This document shows positions 19,401 to 29,727 of a DNA stretch of 29,786 bases, piece after piece. This stretch comes from Ochromonadaceae sp. CCMP2298 (lineage: Eukaryota; Sar; Synurophyceae; Ochromonadales; Ochromonadaceae), in the NCBI GenBank assembly GCA_026770595.1, contig MU633684.1:1-29786 (forward strand), in the 5' to 3' direction. Under the pieces are notes generated by a model that was not told the origin of the DNA, ran no database searches, and saw only the letters and a program-made list of their open reading frames with translations. Every line of letters begins with the position of its first letter. The stretch's first letter is position 1. Made by a program: the position numbers and the translations under genes.

Positions 19401-22400
19401 TGTGCCTCCGCCTCAGCCTCTGCCTGCGCGGCGGCAAATGCTTCGGCGGCTGCGGCGTCCTCCTGGTTGGCGGTGGCAGTAGTTGTGCCAGCGGCGTCTG
19501 TGGTAGTCACACTATCCACCAGCTCCTGCTCCTGCCCTTCGGCTTCCTTTTCCTCTGCCTGGGCGGGCGCTTCCTCGGCCTCGTCCTCCGCTCCCTCGGC
19601 CTCGGGCTGCTCTGCCTCTCCGAGCGCCATGTGGTCGAGCTGCTCCGCGTGCGTGAGGATGTAGTTCAGCGCCTCTTCGGGGTCCCCGCCGCACAGGTCC
19701 AGAGCCAGCTCGCACCAGCGCTGCGGGAAGCCCATACTAGTGAGCGAGTCGACTAGCTGCTGGAAGGACCGGTCGGAGCGATAGTCGGCGAAGTCATACC
19801 CCTCCTCATGCCGGCCACCCCTGCCCCCCACACCACCCACACCCGCAACTCCCGCACCGCGCCGCCCCCTCCGATCCCTGTCGCGGGAGCTCCCTCTGGG
19901 TGGGGGCGGCGGGCCATCTGCGGATTTGCTCTCTGCGCGCTCCGAGGGAATGCCCGTGCTGAAGACGTGCGCCTGGGGAGCGGGCAGCGCCGCGGGTGGC
20001 GGGGGCGGCACTGCGCGCGGAGGCGACTCGTAGGACTGGGGATCCTCCAACAGCTCCTCGCGTGTGCACTCTGCGATGCCCTTGCTATCCGGTGTGCCCA
20101 GTATAACTGCCGCGCGCTTGCAGTCGCTAGCCCTTCGCCGCGCCTCGTGCTCTGTCTGCCTCTCCTGCGCCCAGATCTTCTGTCTTTGCCGCACCGCTAT
20201 CATCGCGTACTCCTCGTATATGGGCACGTCTGAGAGGCCTCCGGACTTGTTGGGCAGCTGCGCCTCATGCAGCAGCCGCCTCAGAAAGCCCCCCCCCTCC
20301 TCCACCGCCACTTCATCTTTTTCCTCTTCTTGTCCCGCGGGCGACAGCAGCACCTGCAGCAGGCGGTCTACTGACTGGGGCGATGAGGTCATTACTGAGA
20401 GCACGCGGGCGCAGGAGGTGGCCAGCAGGGGAGACAGCTCACTGGCCAGCGAGCAGCTCCTCTCCCACTGCGGCTCTGCATCCTTATCCTCGCCCCCGTC
20501 CTTGTCCTCGCCTCCGTCCTTGGAGTCCTTCAGCACCAGTTCCTGCTTCGCCTCTTCTGCCTCCCTGGCCTGCTTGGCCTCGGCCTCAGCCTCGGCGCCC
20601 GTGCCTTTATGCGCACCCCCTAGCACGTGCGTATTGAGGACGGCCACCACTGCGCGCGTGACTGCGTCTGAGAAGACCAGCTTCTCCACTGGGCAGCGGT
20701 TGATCGCCCGCACCTTGTCCAGCGGCACCACCACTGCGCACTGGCTGATGGGCCCCCTGCCTGCGGGAATGGAGGCCACGCCCTCCTCGTACTTGTAGTA
20801 GGTCACCAGCACCTTGTCAGGAGTGTCGTGGAAGTCAGTGAACACCCCGATGCACATGTCGCCGCTCAGACCCGTGCCAACACCCGCCGCAGTTGCAGTG
20901 CCAAAAGCGCCGCTAGAACTGCCTCCAGTTCCTGGGTTTTGGAAGACCACTGGGCAGTTCTTGTAGGGAGTTTCTATCTGCCCACCAAGCACGCAAAGTA
21001 CCGCGAGCGTCCGCTGGGCGAGCGCGGGCTCTCGCGCCATTTCTTCGGGGCTGGTAGCCCCTGCCCTCTGCAGCGTGCGCACGAGGGCCGCCTCCACCCA
21101 GCCCGCCCAGGGGGACAGGTGCAGCTTGCGCAGCAGCCCTACCGCCTCAGACACCACGGGCAGCGCCAGCTCTGTTATTTCTCCCAAGAAGTCGGATCCT
21201 TCGCAGCAGACCAGCGGGCCCGCGCCCACGTTCAGCAGCAGCTGCCCGATCAGCGCGAGCATCACGCCCACCAGTCGCGCCGCAGGACTCTGCTCTCCAC
21301 CCCCTTCCCCCTCTACGTCCCCCTCGTCTTGCGCTGGCAGCTGGGAGAAATCCACCTGGTCCAGCTCGAGGGTGCTCACGTCCACCGCAGTGAGCAGGTC
21401 TGACAGCAGCAGCATCGCGCGCTGCTGGCAGATGGGCGTGCTCAGGACCGCCATCTGCAGCAGCAAAGTGAGCCACTTGGGCCGCAGGAGGATCTTCTGG
21501 CAAACGGTGTTACGCGAGACGCAGAGGAGCAGCATAGTCGCCTGGGTTGTTATCAGATGCGCGCTCTGGGATATGTACAGAGTGGGCGTGAAGGTCTTCT
21601 GGGTGTCCAGCGGGTGCGCGCTCATGTCGAAGATAGAGTGAGACACATCTGCCAGCTGCGCGTATAGAATATCGAACACGGACTTGCTCAACGTGGCGGG
21701 GCCGGACTTAATCTTGCGCAGTGCAGGTGCCTGCAGGTCGTTGGGCAGGGAGGCTCCAAATGAGGCGATGCTGTGGCCTGCGCTGATGGAGTAGTCCTGC
21801 TCCCCGTCACCCCTGCTGGCTGCCACCTGCAGGGCCATCAGGGTGAACAGCTGCGTGGCCGCCCGCACCACAACCTCGCGACTAGCGCCCTCGCTTGCGT
21901 CGGACAGTAGCGCCAAAGAGTTGTCCAGGATCTCCTGCAGGGAGAAGAAGAAATTGACCCTGCTGAGCATGGTGTGGTCCTGCTCCAGCAGCCGCACGCC
22001 GAGGCAGTCCAGCAGGCACAGCTGGTAGGCGCAGTCGTCCTCGTACCCGCAGGCGCACAGCTCTTCGCTCAGGCAGGCGTAGTAAGCGTCAAAGGTGCCC
22101 TGCAGCTCCAGTCGCATTGCCTGCCCAATGCCGTACAGCCCGCTCGAGTAGTGCCCCCCGTCCCCATCCTCCGCCTTGGCAAACTGCTTGGTGGCTGCGG
22201 GCATGCCGATGAGCAGCGCGCACTTGGCGCCGCACCCGATGTTCTGCGATATGTGCCCCATGGCCGCGCGCACAACTCTGAACCCGTCCCTGCGCCGCAT
22301 AGCCCCCTTCGCGCTGGTCGCCACGGCAGCGCGCAGGTGCAGCAGTGAGCAGCTGTCGGTGACGAACAGCTTTACTTGCGCCAGCACTCGCAGTGACTTC

Positions 22401-25400
22401 TCGGCACTGGGCGGGCGCCCCTCTGGGCTGAACGACTGCAACCACTTGCCAGCGTCCCGCTCCCCTGGGAAGTGCTGGTCGGTGGTGGACTGCTCCAAAG
22501 CAAGCAGGAAGAGGCAGCGCGAGGTGAGACCCTGAGCGATGAAGTCATACGACACGCCCGTGCCCGCGAGCTCCTTTGCCCACACACGTATCTTCACCGC
22601 TGCCTCCCAGCACTGCAGCGCGTAGGGGGCGGGCTTGACGATCAGCAGCAGCTCGTCGGATATCGTCCCTCCTCGGGCGACCTCGTCCTTCACGTGCGCG
22701 TCCAGCATGGCCTGCATCTGCGCAGTGCAGGCCAAAAAGCCTGCGTGGTACAAATTAGCCGCGAACAGCATCTTTACCGGCTGCTGCATTGCCTCTCCTC
22801 CGAAGCGGCGGAAGTTCTTGTGAGTACGGTCGTGCAGCCCCAGCCAGCGCAGAAACAAGTCCAGCCCAGTGTCGCCGTAGTACACGCTGCGGAGGAATGG
22901 GTGCGCGAGCTCGGGAGAGGCGCGGAACCCCTGCGCGAAGAGCTTGCTGGCTAGCCACCGCTGGGGCGCAGACTCCTCTCTGGTGGTGAGGCTCACAGTG
23001 CTGGTCTCTCGCCGCAACTCCGCCGCCAAACACTCGTTGTCGATCTGGGTCTTGCTGCCGTTGAACCACGCGGCAGCTAGTCTGCCCAGCAGGGAGGCGG
23101 CGAGAGTCGTGAGCTGCACCAGCAGGCAGTCGCTCACAGATGAATCTGTCGCCTGCTGCCCTGCCCTCCACGCGAGTGCTGCTGTGGGAGTGGCTGGATC
23201 GGATAAAGCTAATGGCGGTGCTAATGCCAGTGCCGGCGCTGTTGCGGGTGCTGGCGGCGGGCGGGACTGGCGCACTGTGTTGATAGCAGTGCGCAGGTGC
23301 TCCAGTAGACCCGTCAGCGCGTCCGTCAACTGCTCCGCCTTGTACTGGGGCACGTGCATCCAGGTGGAAAGCGTTGACAGCAGGTGCGTCAGGTTGGCCG
23401 CCAAGACGGGGTTTCGGCAGCATCTAGGCGCTGAAGTGGAGTCCAGGCCCTTCAGGTACTGCGCCGCGTTCTCCACCATCTGCAGCGCGTAGTCAACCAC
23501 TAGGGGCTGAGGAGCTCCGAGTAGCACGTGCAGCTGCTTCGGGACGGGCAGAGCTTCGCTCCGGTCCGTTTCACGTAGCGAGCTGTCGCGCATTTTGAGT
23601 GCAGCGATGTCCTCCAGGTTAGTCAGGATGGAGATGCAGTCGCCGGGGGAGTACAGGGAGAAGGCCGGATACACGGTGACACCGCGGACGTTGTCGAAGC
23701 CCAGTGGCGTTATCGTATTCCCCGTGCCGTCCAGGCCCAGTTCTGCGAAGACGATGGAGCCCTTGTTGGTGTCCAGGGTCACCTCCACCACGCAGCCCAC
23801 GGACAGCTTGCGCTCAGAGTCGGACCGCCGCTTGCGCCCACCGTGGAAGAGGTCGAGGTTGGGGGACAGGCCCCAGCTCTCTTGGTGCTGGCCCAGGAAC
23901 TCGTCGAAGCTGAAGTCGGAGGTGGCCACGCCGAGCATGCAGTGCCCGCGGCGCTCGGCGAAGTTCTTGATCTTCACGTACCACCGGTAGACGCCGGTGT
24001 GGGGGTGTAGGGCGGTGGTGCAGATGCAGGTGTTCCACTCGCGATCCCCAGACTGCACGATCTCCACGGCCCTGAGGCGCGACTTGATGAACAGATTCCC
24101 CCCTAGGTAGTTCTTGTCGATAGTCAGGTCTGTGAGGGTCTTGGTCTCAGTGAAGCCCAGCAGCGCAGCCGCCTTTCCGGATATACGCCTTTCGATCTTC
24201 AAGGGTGCGGGGGCTTTAGTTTTCTCGGGGCGCCACAGACCGGCCTGCCAGTCCCAAGCAAGTGCAGACCCGTCCTTGCCGCGGAAGGATCCCTGCGTCA
24301 CTACTGCCTCAGCAGCAACCACTTCCAGAGTGCTCTCCGCCCTAGACGTCCCCGACGCCCCACACAACCCCAGCCCTCCCGAGGCACTGGCAGATGCACC
24401 CATGACACCCGTGAGCAATGCGTGGATGGCCACCAGCAGGCGGTAGGGGCCCTGCGCGCTGGGGTCGCCCCCCTCTCGGATGAGGAAGGCGAGTAGGCGC
24501 GTCAGTCTCTGCAGGAAGAAGGCTGCGCTGGAGAAGAGCTTGCTTGAGCTGCGCGGCTGGATGAACAGTCCCTTGCCCCTGCCAGCGTCTGTGCGCGCGC
24601 TCGAGAATGTTCGGTAGAAGTCGGCGTATATGAGGGATATGTCGATGGCATTCATCTTCGACAGGAGGGAGTTGGAGGCCTTCACGATGCGCTGTCGCTC
24701 CTGCCACTCCACTGGGGCCACCTCTTTCATGTAGGCCAGCACGGAGCGCCTTGTGATCGCGCCCGAGCCCCTGTCCTCGTTCAAAGCCTTGTTCACCTCC
24801 TCGGGGGTGTAGGACAGCTCGCGCCGGGTGTACTGCACATCGCTTGGCTTGCCCGCTGCGCGGCTATTGACCGGGTTTGCGACCGGCGGCCCTTGCACGC
24901 GGAGCACCGCCACCTCGAAGAGAGACTCGTCCTCGCCATCTACGCCCACGCCCGAGGGAGCGCCCACCGCGTAAGCGTAGCAGTTGACGCTGCCGTTGCG
25001 CCAGTGCACGGTGAGCTTTGAGTAGTCCAGGGGTTCGTCCAGCCACCTGCCCACCTCCGCCACTATGCCCAGGGACCCCGCGCCCCCGTCCTGATCCCCG
25101 TATTGCCAGTTAGGCCCGCGCTGCACTAGCTCGCCCACCCGGGGAATCACCCCCACGCCCGAGGTGGGCAGCTGTCCGCTGCGTATGCTCCAGGCGGCCT
25201 CTAACGCGGGGGTGGACAGCGGCCGCAACGTGTCTGGCAGCACCTGCGCTATGAACGCGGGGGTGCCGATATCCACGCAGAGGGCAGCCAGCAAAGCGTC
25301 ATCCCCTGCTGTGCTCATGCTCAGCAGTGCTACTAAGGGGTCGGCGGGCAGGGCAGACTGCTGCAGCGCCTCGGGGCTGGCGGACAGGATAATGGAGGCA

Positions 25401-28400
25401 ACCTCTTGATAGATCCCGTGGCTCGCTACTCCTTTCTCCTGCGGCTTCTCCTGCCCCCTCTCTCCCCTCTCCCCCTTCTCATGTGCCTGCCCCTTATCCG
25501 CGAGGCCAGTCCCCAGCACGTTCCCGCTCTTCTTCAGCGCCAGGCACTCCACAGCGAACAGCTGGTTGTCCTTCCCGGGGATGAAAAAATCCAGCCCAGC
25601 GATCAGCGTCGACACGGCCTCACTGCGGAGACGCGCCACGGGCCCGTCACAGCTAGAGCCCGAAACGAAGTGCAGTAGGGCCACCAGCAAAGGGGCAGAT
25701 GCGTCAGATTTGGCGAGGTCCGTGGCAGGGTCGATGGCGACACCCTTGGCGGTCGCCGCGCTGGCGTTGACTCGGATGACGGCGAATATGGCTTCAGCAG
25801 ATGAAGTCAGCAACGACAGAGAGTGCCTTCCGCTGACCGCGTGTTCGCTGAGCAAACTAATAATCTGCCTCAAGATCGAGTCGAGCAGCAAGAAGGTTAG
25901 TCGGGTGGGCTCCAGGACCACCTTGAGCTGCGCTTGTAGTGCGGGCGACTTCCGCAGGGGCGAGGAGTCCGCCAGGTCCCTTTGCATAGCGCAGTACTTG
26001 TCGCACGACACCAGCAGCTTCGCGACCACGCACGCCAAGAGCTGCGGAGTCTCCCCCTGCGTCCCCTGTGTCCAATCCGAGTCTGCGGGCAGCTTCGCAT
26101 GCTCGACGTCGCTCGTCTCCCGCAGGGCTGCGCGGGTACTATCCGACAGAGCCGGGTCCTCTGCGCTGATGGGTAGAGTCAGGTACTGTGCACAGGGGTC
26201 GCCCCCCTGCTGCGCGGGGATCACGCCCCACTCGCAGTCCCCCATGAGGGCTATGCTGCCCTTGCCCCTGACGGAGTTCTTCACCACCGCTGCGTCGTAT
26301 ACCTGCAGACCGTGGCCCTCCTCCAGCGGGAATAGTGCGAACAGGTCCACCTCCACGCCCGCGATCTTGCCCCTCCCCATCGTAGCAGCTACGCGGTCGG
26401 AGGTGCGGGCGCTCGTCCACGCTCGCACCTCGCACACGTCGCCCACCCACGCACCCACAGGGGATATAGTGGGGGTCCCCGCGAGCCCCTTGGAGGGTGA
26501 TGAGGGCGTGAGTGTGGGCGAGGGAGCGGGCGAGGACGAGGGAGAGGGGGCTATTTTGGTTGCCTGGTACTGGCCGCCGACGCAGAAGATGCGGGGCAGG
26601 ATGCGGCCCAGACGGGTGCGCTTGGTGTAGAGCAGCTCGTGCTGGCTGGCCACGCAGCCGTTCACCATGATGCAGACAGAGGCCTTGTTGGCGCTGCGGA
26701 TGTGGGTGTAGTTCACGGCCAGGTGGTACCACTGCCCGGCTTTGCAGGTGCCTGGTGCAGAGCGCACAGTCTCGCCGCCCTGCACGGTAAAGTACACGCA
26801 GCCTAGCGAGTCCACGCCGAAGCTGCAGCCGTAGTCGTCTGCACTGCCGCCCGCCTGCGCGCCGAGGTTGCTCTCTAGGGGTCCGCAGCTGAGCAGGCAG
26901 TACTTGGGCGCCCAGTCTGAGGCGCTGTCCAACCCAGCTTCAGCCCTTGCGCTATGGGAGGGCGGCGTGTTATCCCCCCGGGGCGTGGGGGCGCGGCTTG
27001 CGGGCTCGGACACCATCTGCACATCTGGGTGCAATCGCGCGCTCACCTCCAGTGTGAAGCACTTCCACGCCTCAGACCCGAAACTGCTCACCGTCACGCC
27101 GCTGCCCGCGCCCTTGCTACCGACCTCTGCCTGGTTGAGGGCTAGGTAGCTGTCCGACTTACTCTGCAGCAGAGCTATTGGCGAAGTGGACTCCGGCTGT
27201 GCCTCGGCATCTACATCCTGCTTGCCTCCCCCCTCCGCCGCGGCAGTAACTGGTACAACTGGCGCGACCGACACACCCAACTGCCGCAAGTGCTGCTGCA
27301 CCTCCCGCTCGTACCGGAAGGTCGTCTGGCCCACATTCACTTCCAGACCGGAGCTGGGGTTGCAGGAGAATGCGGGGCAGACGCCGCTCTGCGCCATGTG
27401 CTGCAGGGGTATGCGCACAGGCGCCACGCCCACGCAAGTGCCCTCCACAAAGAAGCGCATTTCCCCAGAGGCGGGAAGCAGCAGACAGCCCAGCACCGAG
27501 CCCGCCACCCAGGAATAGTTGTACAATGCGTCCTGTCGGTTGCTCTCTATTGGGGCCTCGGCTGGGCGGGTTGCGTTGGTTCCCTCAGGACCCCCAGCTG
27601 CTGCGTCCTCAGCGACTCCATCCAGCTTGATACTTGACGGACCGCCCTCTAGCACGTCGGAAGGCAAAGATCCCACGGACGCCTCTAGCAGCTGCAGTCC
27701 ACCCGCCCGCAGCGCCGTCCTGCTCTTGGTGTCCCGCTCTGCGCTGGGCACCGCGCCCCCGATTACGTCTCTGGCAGAGGACCTGTCAGTGCCCGTGGAG
27801 CTCACCTCGCTCGTCTCACTCGGAGCTGCTGTCGCAGTGGTACTCACCATCCCAGCGCTGCCGCCTCCGCTATTACTGCGGCCAAGCAGCAAGCGGCGGA
27901 TAGTGGTGACGTCTCCCTTCTCCTCCTCGCGCATGAAGTCCAAGAACGCCTGTGCCTCTGCACTTGTCCCGCCCCCACCATCCCCCGCCTCGTCGTGCTG
28001 GGCCGAAGGCTCGTCTTCGCCGTCATCTTCCTCCACAAACAGGTTCGCGAAGAGAGAGCCCTCGCCCTCGCCGTCGTCCTCGTCTTCTCTGTCCTCCAGC
28101 TCCTCCTCCTCGCCCAATGCGCCCCCACCAGGCTTCAGCAATCCCCGTATCTGCTGCTGCTCTGCCAGCTCAGCCTTCCGCCGCCGCCCTTCCTCCGCTG
28201 CGTTGTGGAAGAAGTGGTTGGAGAACCCCTCCAGCACCCAGGCCTGGTCTGATCCGCCCAGTCCCGAGCTGCTACTGCCCAGGTCTGCCCCGCAGAGACC
28301 CCAGCCCACCTTCACTCCCGAGAAGCCCCGCCCCTTCAGAATCACTTCGAAGTAGCGAGGGCCTGCTGTGGGCAGAACCCGCACACCCGCTACCACCCCT

Positions 28401-29472
28401 ACCGCCCTGCCCTGCACCTCGTAGGTGCCCAGCTTTGTCGGCGCACCGCTAGCCAGCAGCAAGCGAGGAACATTCTCGAAGGTGAGCATGTGCTCACGAG
28501 CCTCTTCCATGGCACCTATCTCCTTCAGCTGCGCTGTGTCGAGCACCGAGTAGCTGTTCAGACGCGCACGCACCTCCTGCAGCTCCGCCTCAGAACTGGA
28601 GAAATCCGACGCCAGGTCGGGTCTCTGCAAAAGGCAGAGCAGCAGCCGCAGTAGCACCAGGTAGTTGCTTAGAGTGCTGTTTTCCATCGCGTATTTGATG
28701 AACTGCAGCAGTTCGACTGCGGGATCCTCCACACCACTAGTTCCATACTTTCCACTGCTAGTAGTGCTGGTGCTGGGGCTACTGGAAGAACTGCCGCTGC
28801 CGCTCCTGGACGCTTTCTTTCGCCCTGAACGATTGACGTAAGGCGCTGCCTGCTGCAGGGCTTGCAGGAGCACTCTGCCGGTCTCTGTTGTTTCCAAGCT
28901 GCCGATAAGGGCGGTAAAGACGCGGGCGTTGATGCGACTGACCTTCAACTGCGGCTGTGCCTGCAGACGGGACAGCACCTTGTGCACGCGCCGCGCCTCA
29001 GCCTCCTCAAATTGCGAGCTCTTGAGCGCAGGACGGGAGTGCAGACTCACGATAGATGAGGTAGTCTTCGTTATGTGAGCCAAAGCCTCTTTAGCATTTG
29101 CGGCCCCGCAGAGCTGCGCATGAAGAAGTGGACACAAGCGGGTGAGAAAAGGAGAGAGGGGGTACAGGAGAGAGGCGGTCCAAGCAGGTGCAAGCGAGAG
29201 GCGGACTCACCTCCGAGAGCTCCTGCATCAACGTACTCCATTTCTTCGGTGATATGGAAAGATTCCTCAGCATTTCCTCCCCCGCAGGCTTTTGAATAAG
29301 AGGAGTAAGGTTAGGGGAGGGGGGGATACACAGGATATGCACGCAGCACTTACATCGAGGAGGAGGTGCGAGAAATCCTTCATGACGCCCCTTTCCACGA
29401 ATAGAGCAATCTGGTCCCTTGACAACTCTGATCCTTGTGCCTCACGGCGTGGCAAAGGCGAGTTGGAAGTGC
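10436..29472 (-). CDS. Giant multidomain HECT-type E3 ubiquitin ligase, 5' end uncertain
   Basis: HECT ligases accept ubiquitin from an E2 on a catalytic Cys and pass it to substrates. The main exon spans 10436-29113, about 18.7 kb in one frame. Two upstream exons fit in phase: 29211-29288 (26 codons) and 29354-29472 (acceptor less sure). The true start codon was not settled; an ATG at 29691 opens a frame but does not splice in phase. Residue numbers below count from the codon at 29137. Order: SPRY (237-602, split), LamG-like (690-975), MIB/HERC2 (1328-1413), SPRY (1690-1842), long helical stretches, UBA (3120-3166), SH3b-like (3388-3446), LamG-like (3917-4285, split), SPRY (4627-4776), MORN-like (4790-4846), SUMO-like (4959-5032), two SH3b-like (5052-5222), SPRY (5290-5455), SANT-like (5648-5722), HECT (5835-6233). 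Catalytic Cys6188 lies in ARTCFFSLSLPKYS. The HECT start (RAFFVKFTGEGVDDQGGPYR) most resembles HECTD4-type ligases. Between domains lie Ser-, Ala-, Gly- and Glu-rich linkers. Confidence 0.93.
10439..11635 (-). other. HECT catalytic domain of the giant ligase
   Basis: The N-lobe begins near ISVFGQLMVNMMGW and carries GEGVDDQGGPYR. The C-lobe has INFCSGRSRLP and ends with RTCFFSLSLPKYS, the catalytic Cys codon being at 10574-10576. The chain ends 45 residues after this Cys, as usual for HECT proteins. A low-complexity Ser/Ala-rich insert of roughly 80-100 residues interrupts the N-lobe (about 10930-11190). Confidence 0.95.
11972..12196 (-). other. SANT/Myb-like helix cluster in the giant ligase
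   Basis: GWSAAEDAALGRLVNALACK has the W-S/T-x-x-E-D-x-x-L spacing of a Myb/SANT first helix and is followed by LPGRSFAQLQTRY, like the third helix (R-T/S-x-x-Q-L/C-x-x-R-Y). DNA binding is not implied; SANT folds also bind proteins. Confidence 0.6.
12773..13270 (-). other. SPRY domain 4 of the giant ligase
   Basis: Classic SPRY order is readable: GVHYWEVQVN, then GSVFIGVAPGESSSWSGYG, then VGVLLDMDHGTLSFFKDGDD and LYPCFGVKSSGDQLSV. This is the most regular of the four. Confidence 0.9.
13472..13984 (-). other. SH3b-like repeats 2 and 3 of the giant ligase
   Basis: Two neighbouring units contain ESGALVRSGIEIET ... DGWISERL and EDGARVRAGPSMSSDDVG ... WRGWASVKEHIL. They share the G-A-x-V-R-x-G start and a Gly-Trp-(I/A)-S end with unit 1 at 18800-18976, and look like bacterial-type SH3 folds. 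Confidence 0.65.
14042..14263 (-). other. SUMO/ubiquitin-like domain of the giant ligase
   Basis: About 74 residues follow the SUMO pattern: ITIAVHDSSGEHSYFKVTRS, then LLSKLFSAYAAKKD (helix 1), FEFRLGGVLLQGERAVEAYA and NNAVIAVTV. It has no C-terminal di-Gly, so it is a built-in fold, not a processed modifier. It is best compared with the Rad60-SLD/SUMO group. Confidence 0.75.
14600..14770 (-). other. MORN-like motifs in the giant ligase
   Basis: GNFEGWGLTRLLNGETWFGAW, cut here at GETW as unit one, is followed by FGAWERGTEQGLHIRV and CGRRYEGGLLTE. The repeating Y/W-x-G-x-W/F and G-x-G-x pattern matches degenerate MORN repeats, which often bind membranes or lipids. Confidence 0.55.
14810..15259 (-). 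other. SPRY domain 3 of the giant ligase
   Basis: GSLWVEWQVNANCGDLAFGA begins the fold; GDRIAMHLDADRGRIAFYRN is the central strand pair; GIRPFVSLAAAGDSVSYLG is the last strand. A Lys/Glu-rich stretch precedes it at about 15555-15655. Confidence 0.8.
16283..17389 (-). other. LamG-like domain 2 of the giant ligase, split by an insert
   Basis: The first strands (GPWTVECWLRRREV, to about 17292) and the rest (CLLSSSKGCIKIQAGG, ADRWVHLAIVCQTSPVSLLT, YLDGEVQDS, FVGDLAELRVWSQART) belong to one jelly-roll fold. About 130 Gly/Pro/Ser/Ala-rich residues are inserted between them (16892-17291). Confidence 0.8.
18800..18976 (-). other. SH3b-like repeat 1 of the giant ligase
   Basis: VNGALVRAGIEISSSEV begins the unit and APAQGWISKLFGLVQLVP ends it. 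It is nearly 1,660 residues upstream of its two relatives. Confidence 0.6.
19640..19780 (-). other. UBA domain of the giant ligase
   Basis: LVDSLTSMGFPQRWCELALD, then CGGDPEEALNYILTH, shows the MGF loop and three-helix pattern of a ubiquitin-associated domain. It is followed by about 90 residues of Glu/Ala-rich low complexity. Confidence 0.92.
23612..24070 (-). other. SPRY domain 2 of the giant ligase
   Basis: HTGVYRWYVKIKN, GHCMLGVATSDFSFDEFLG, VGCVVEVTLDTNKGSIVFAE and VYPAFSLYSPGDCISIL occur in canonical SPRY order. Confidence 0.88.
24899..25156 (-). other. MIB/HERC2 domain of the giant ligase
   Basis: GELVQRGPNWQYGDQDGG is the signature of the domain found in Mind bomb, HERC2 and HECTD1 ligases. 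LTVHWRNGSVNCYAYAVG and SLFEVAVL complete the fold. Confidence 0.92.
26213..27070 (-). other. LamG-like domain 1 of the giant ligase
   Basis: CFTLEVSARLHPD opens the fold; KYCLLSCGP, GCVYFTVQGG, KAGQWYHLAVNYTHI, SVCIMVNGCVASQ and VGDVCEVRAWTSARTSD follow in jelly-roll order. Ser/Pro-rich inserts sit between strands. Confidence 0.82.
27332..28429 (-). other. SPRY domain 1 of the giant ligase, split by an acidic insert
   Basis: The first half reads GPRYFEVILKGRGFSGVKVG and continues to FSNHFFHN near 28205. The second half resumes at NYSWVAGSVLGCLLLPASGE near 27530 and ends GLEVNVGQTTFRY. Roughly 225 residues, rich in Glu, Asp, Gly and Ser, lie between them. Confidence 0.8.
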
Positions 29473-29727
29473 CTGGAATCACGAGGAGGAGGAGGAGAAG
29501 ACCCAACACCTCCAGGTTCTTCTTTCCTCTTTGCAGTCCAGGAAGTTGATGTACTCTGTGTACAAAACGGTAGGGAATAGGACATTCCCCTTTTTGTTCC
29601 CATTTTCTCTCTCTCTCTCCACCCACTCTTCCTCTCCCTCGTGTCCGCTGCTTGGCATCAATGCAGAGCCATTTCCCCGAAGGCCTCGCATCTACAACGC
29701 CGCCCCACCATTTCCTCAGTCTCTAAA

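Noticed and set aside
25566-26630. 354-codon plus-strand frame opposite the ligase
   Set aside because: It is a shadow of the GC-rich ligase exon. The translation is Ser/Arg/Cys-rich without domains, and the opposite strand reads clear protein domains.
27519-28355. 278-codon plus-strand Ser/Pro-rich frame
   Set aside because: The Ser runs are the reverse complement of Glu/Asp/Gly codons of the acidic insert in SPRY 1.
10436-29113. The giant frame as a polyketide synthase, titin-like protein or viral polyprotein
   Set aside because: No enzyme modules, Ig/Fn3 repeats or viral motifs are present; the C-terminal HECT and internal UBA and SPRY domains identify a ubiquitin ligase.
29476-29512. 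37-base intron in the 5' region of the ligase (GTGTTG...CCAG)
   Set aside because: Removing it puts the following exon out of frame at a stop, and it is much shorter than any other intron here.
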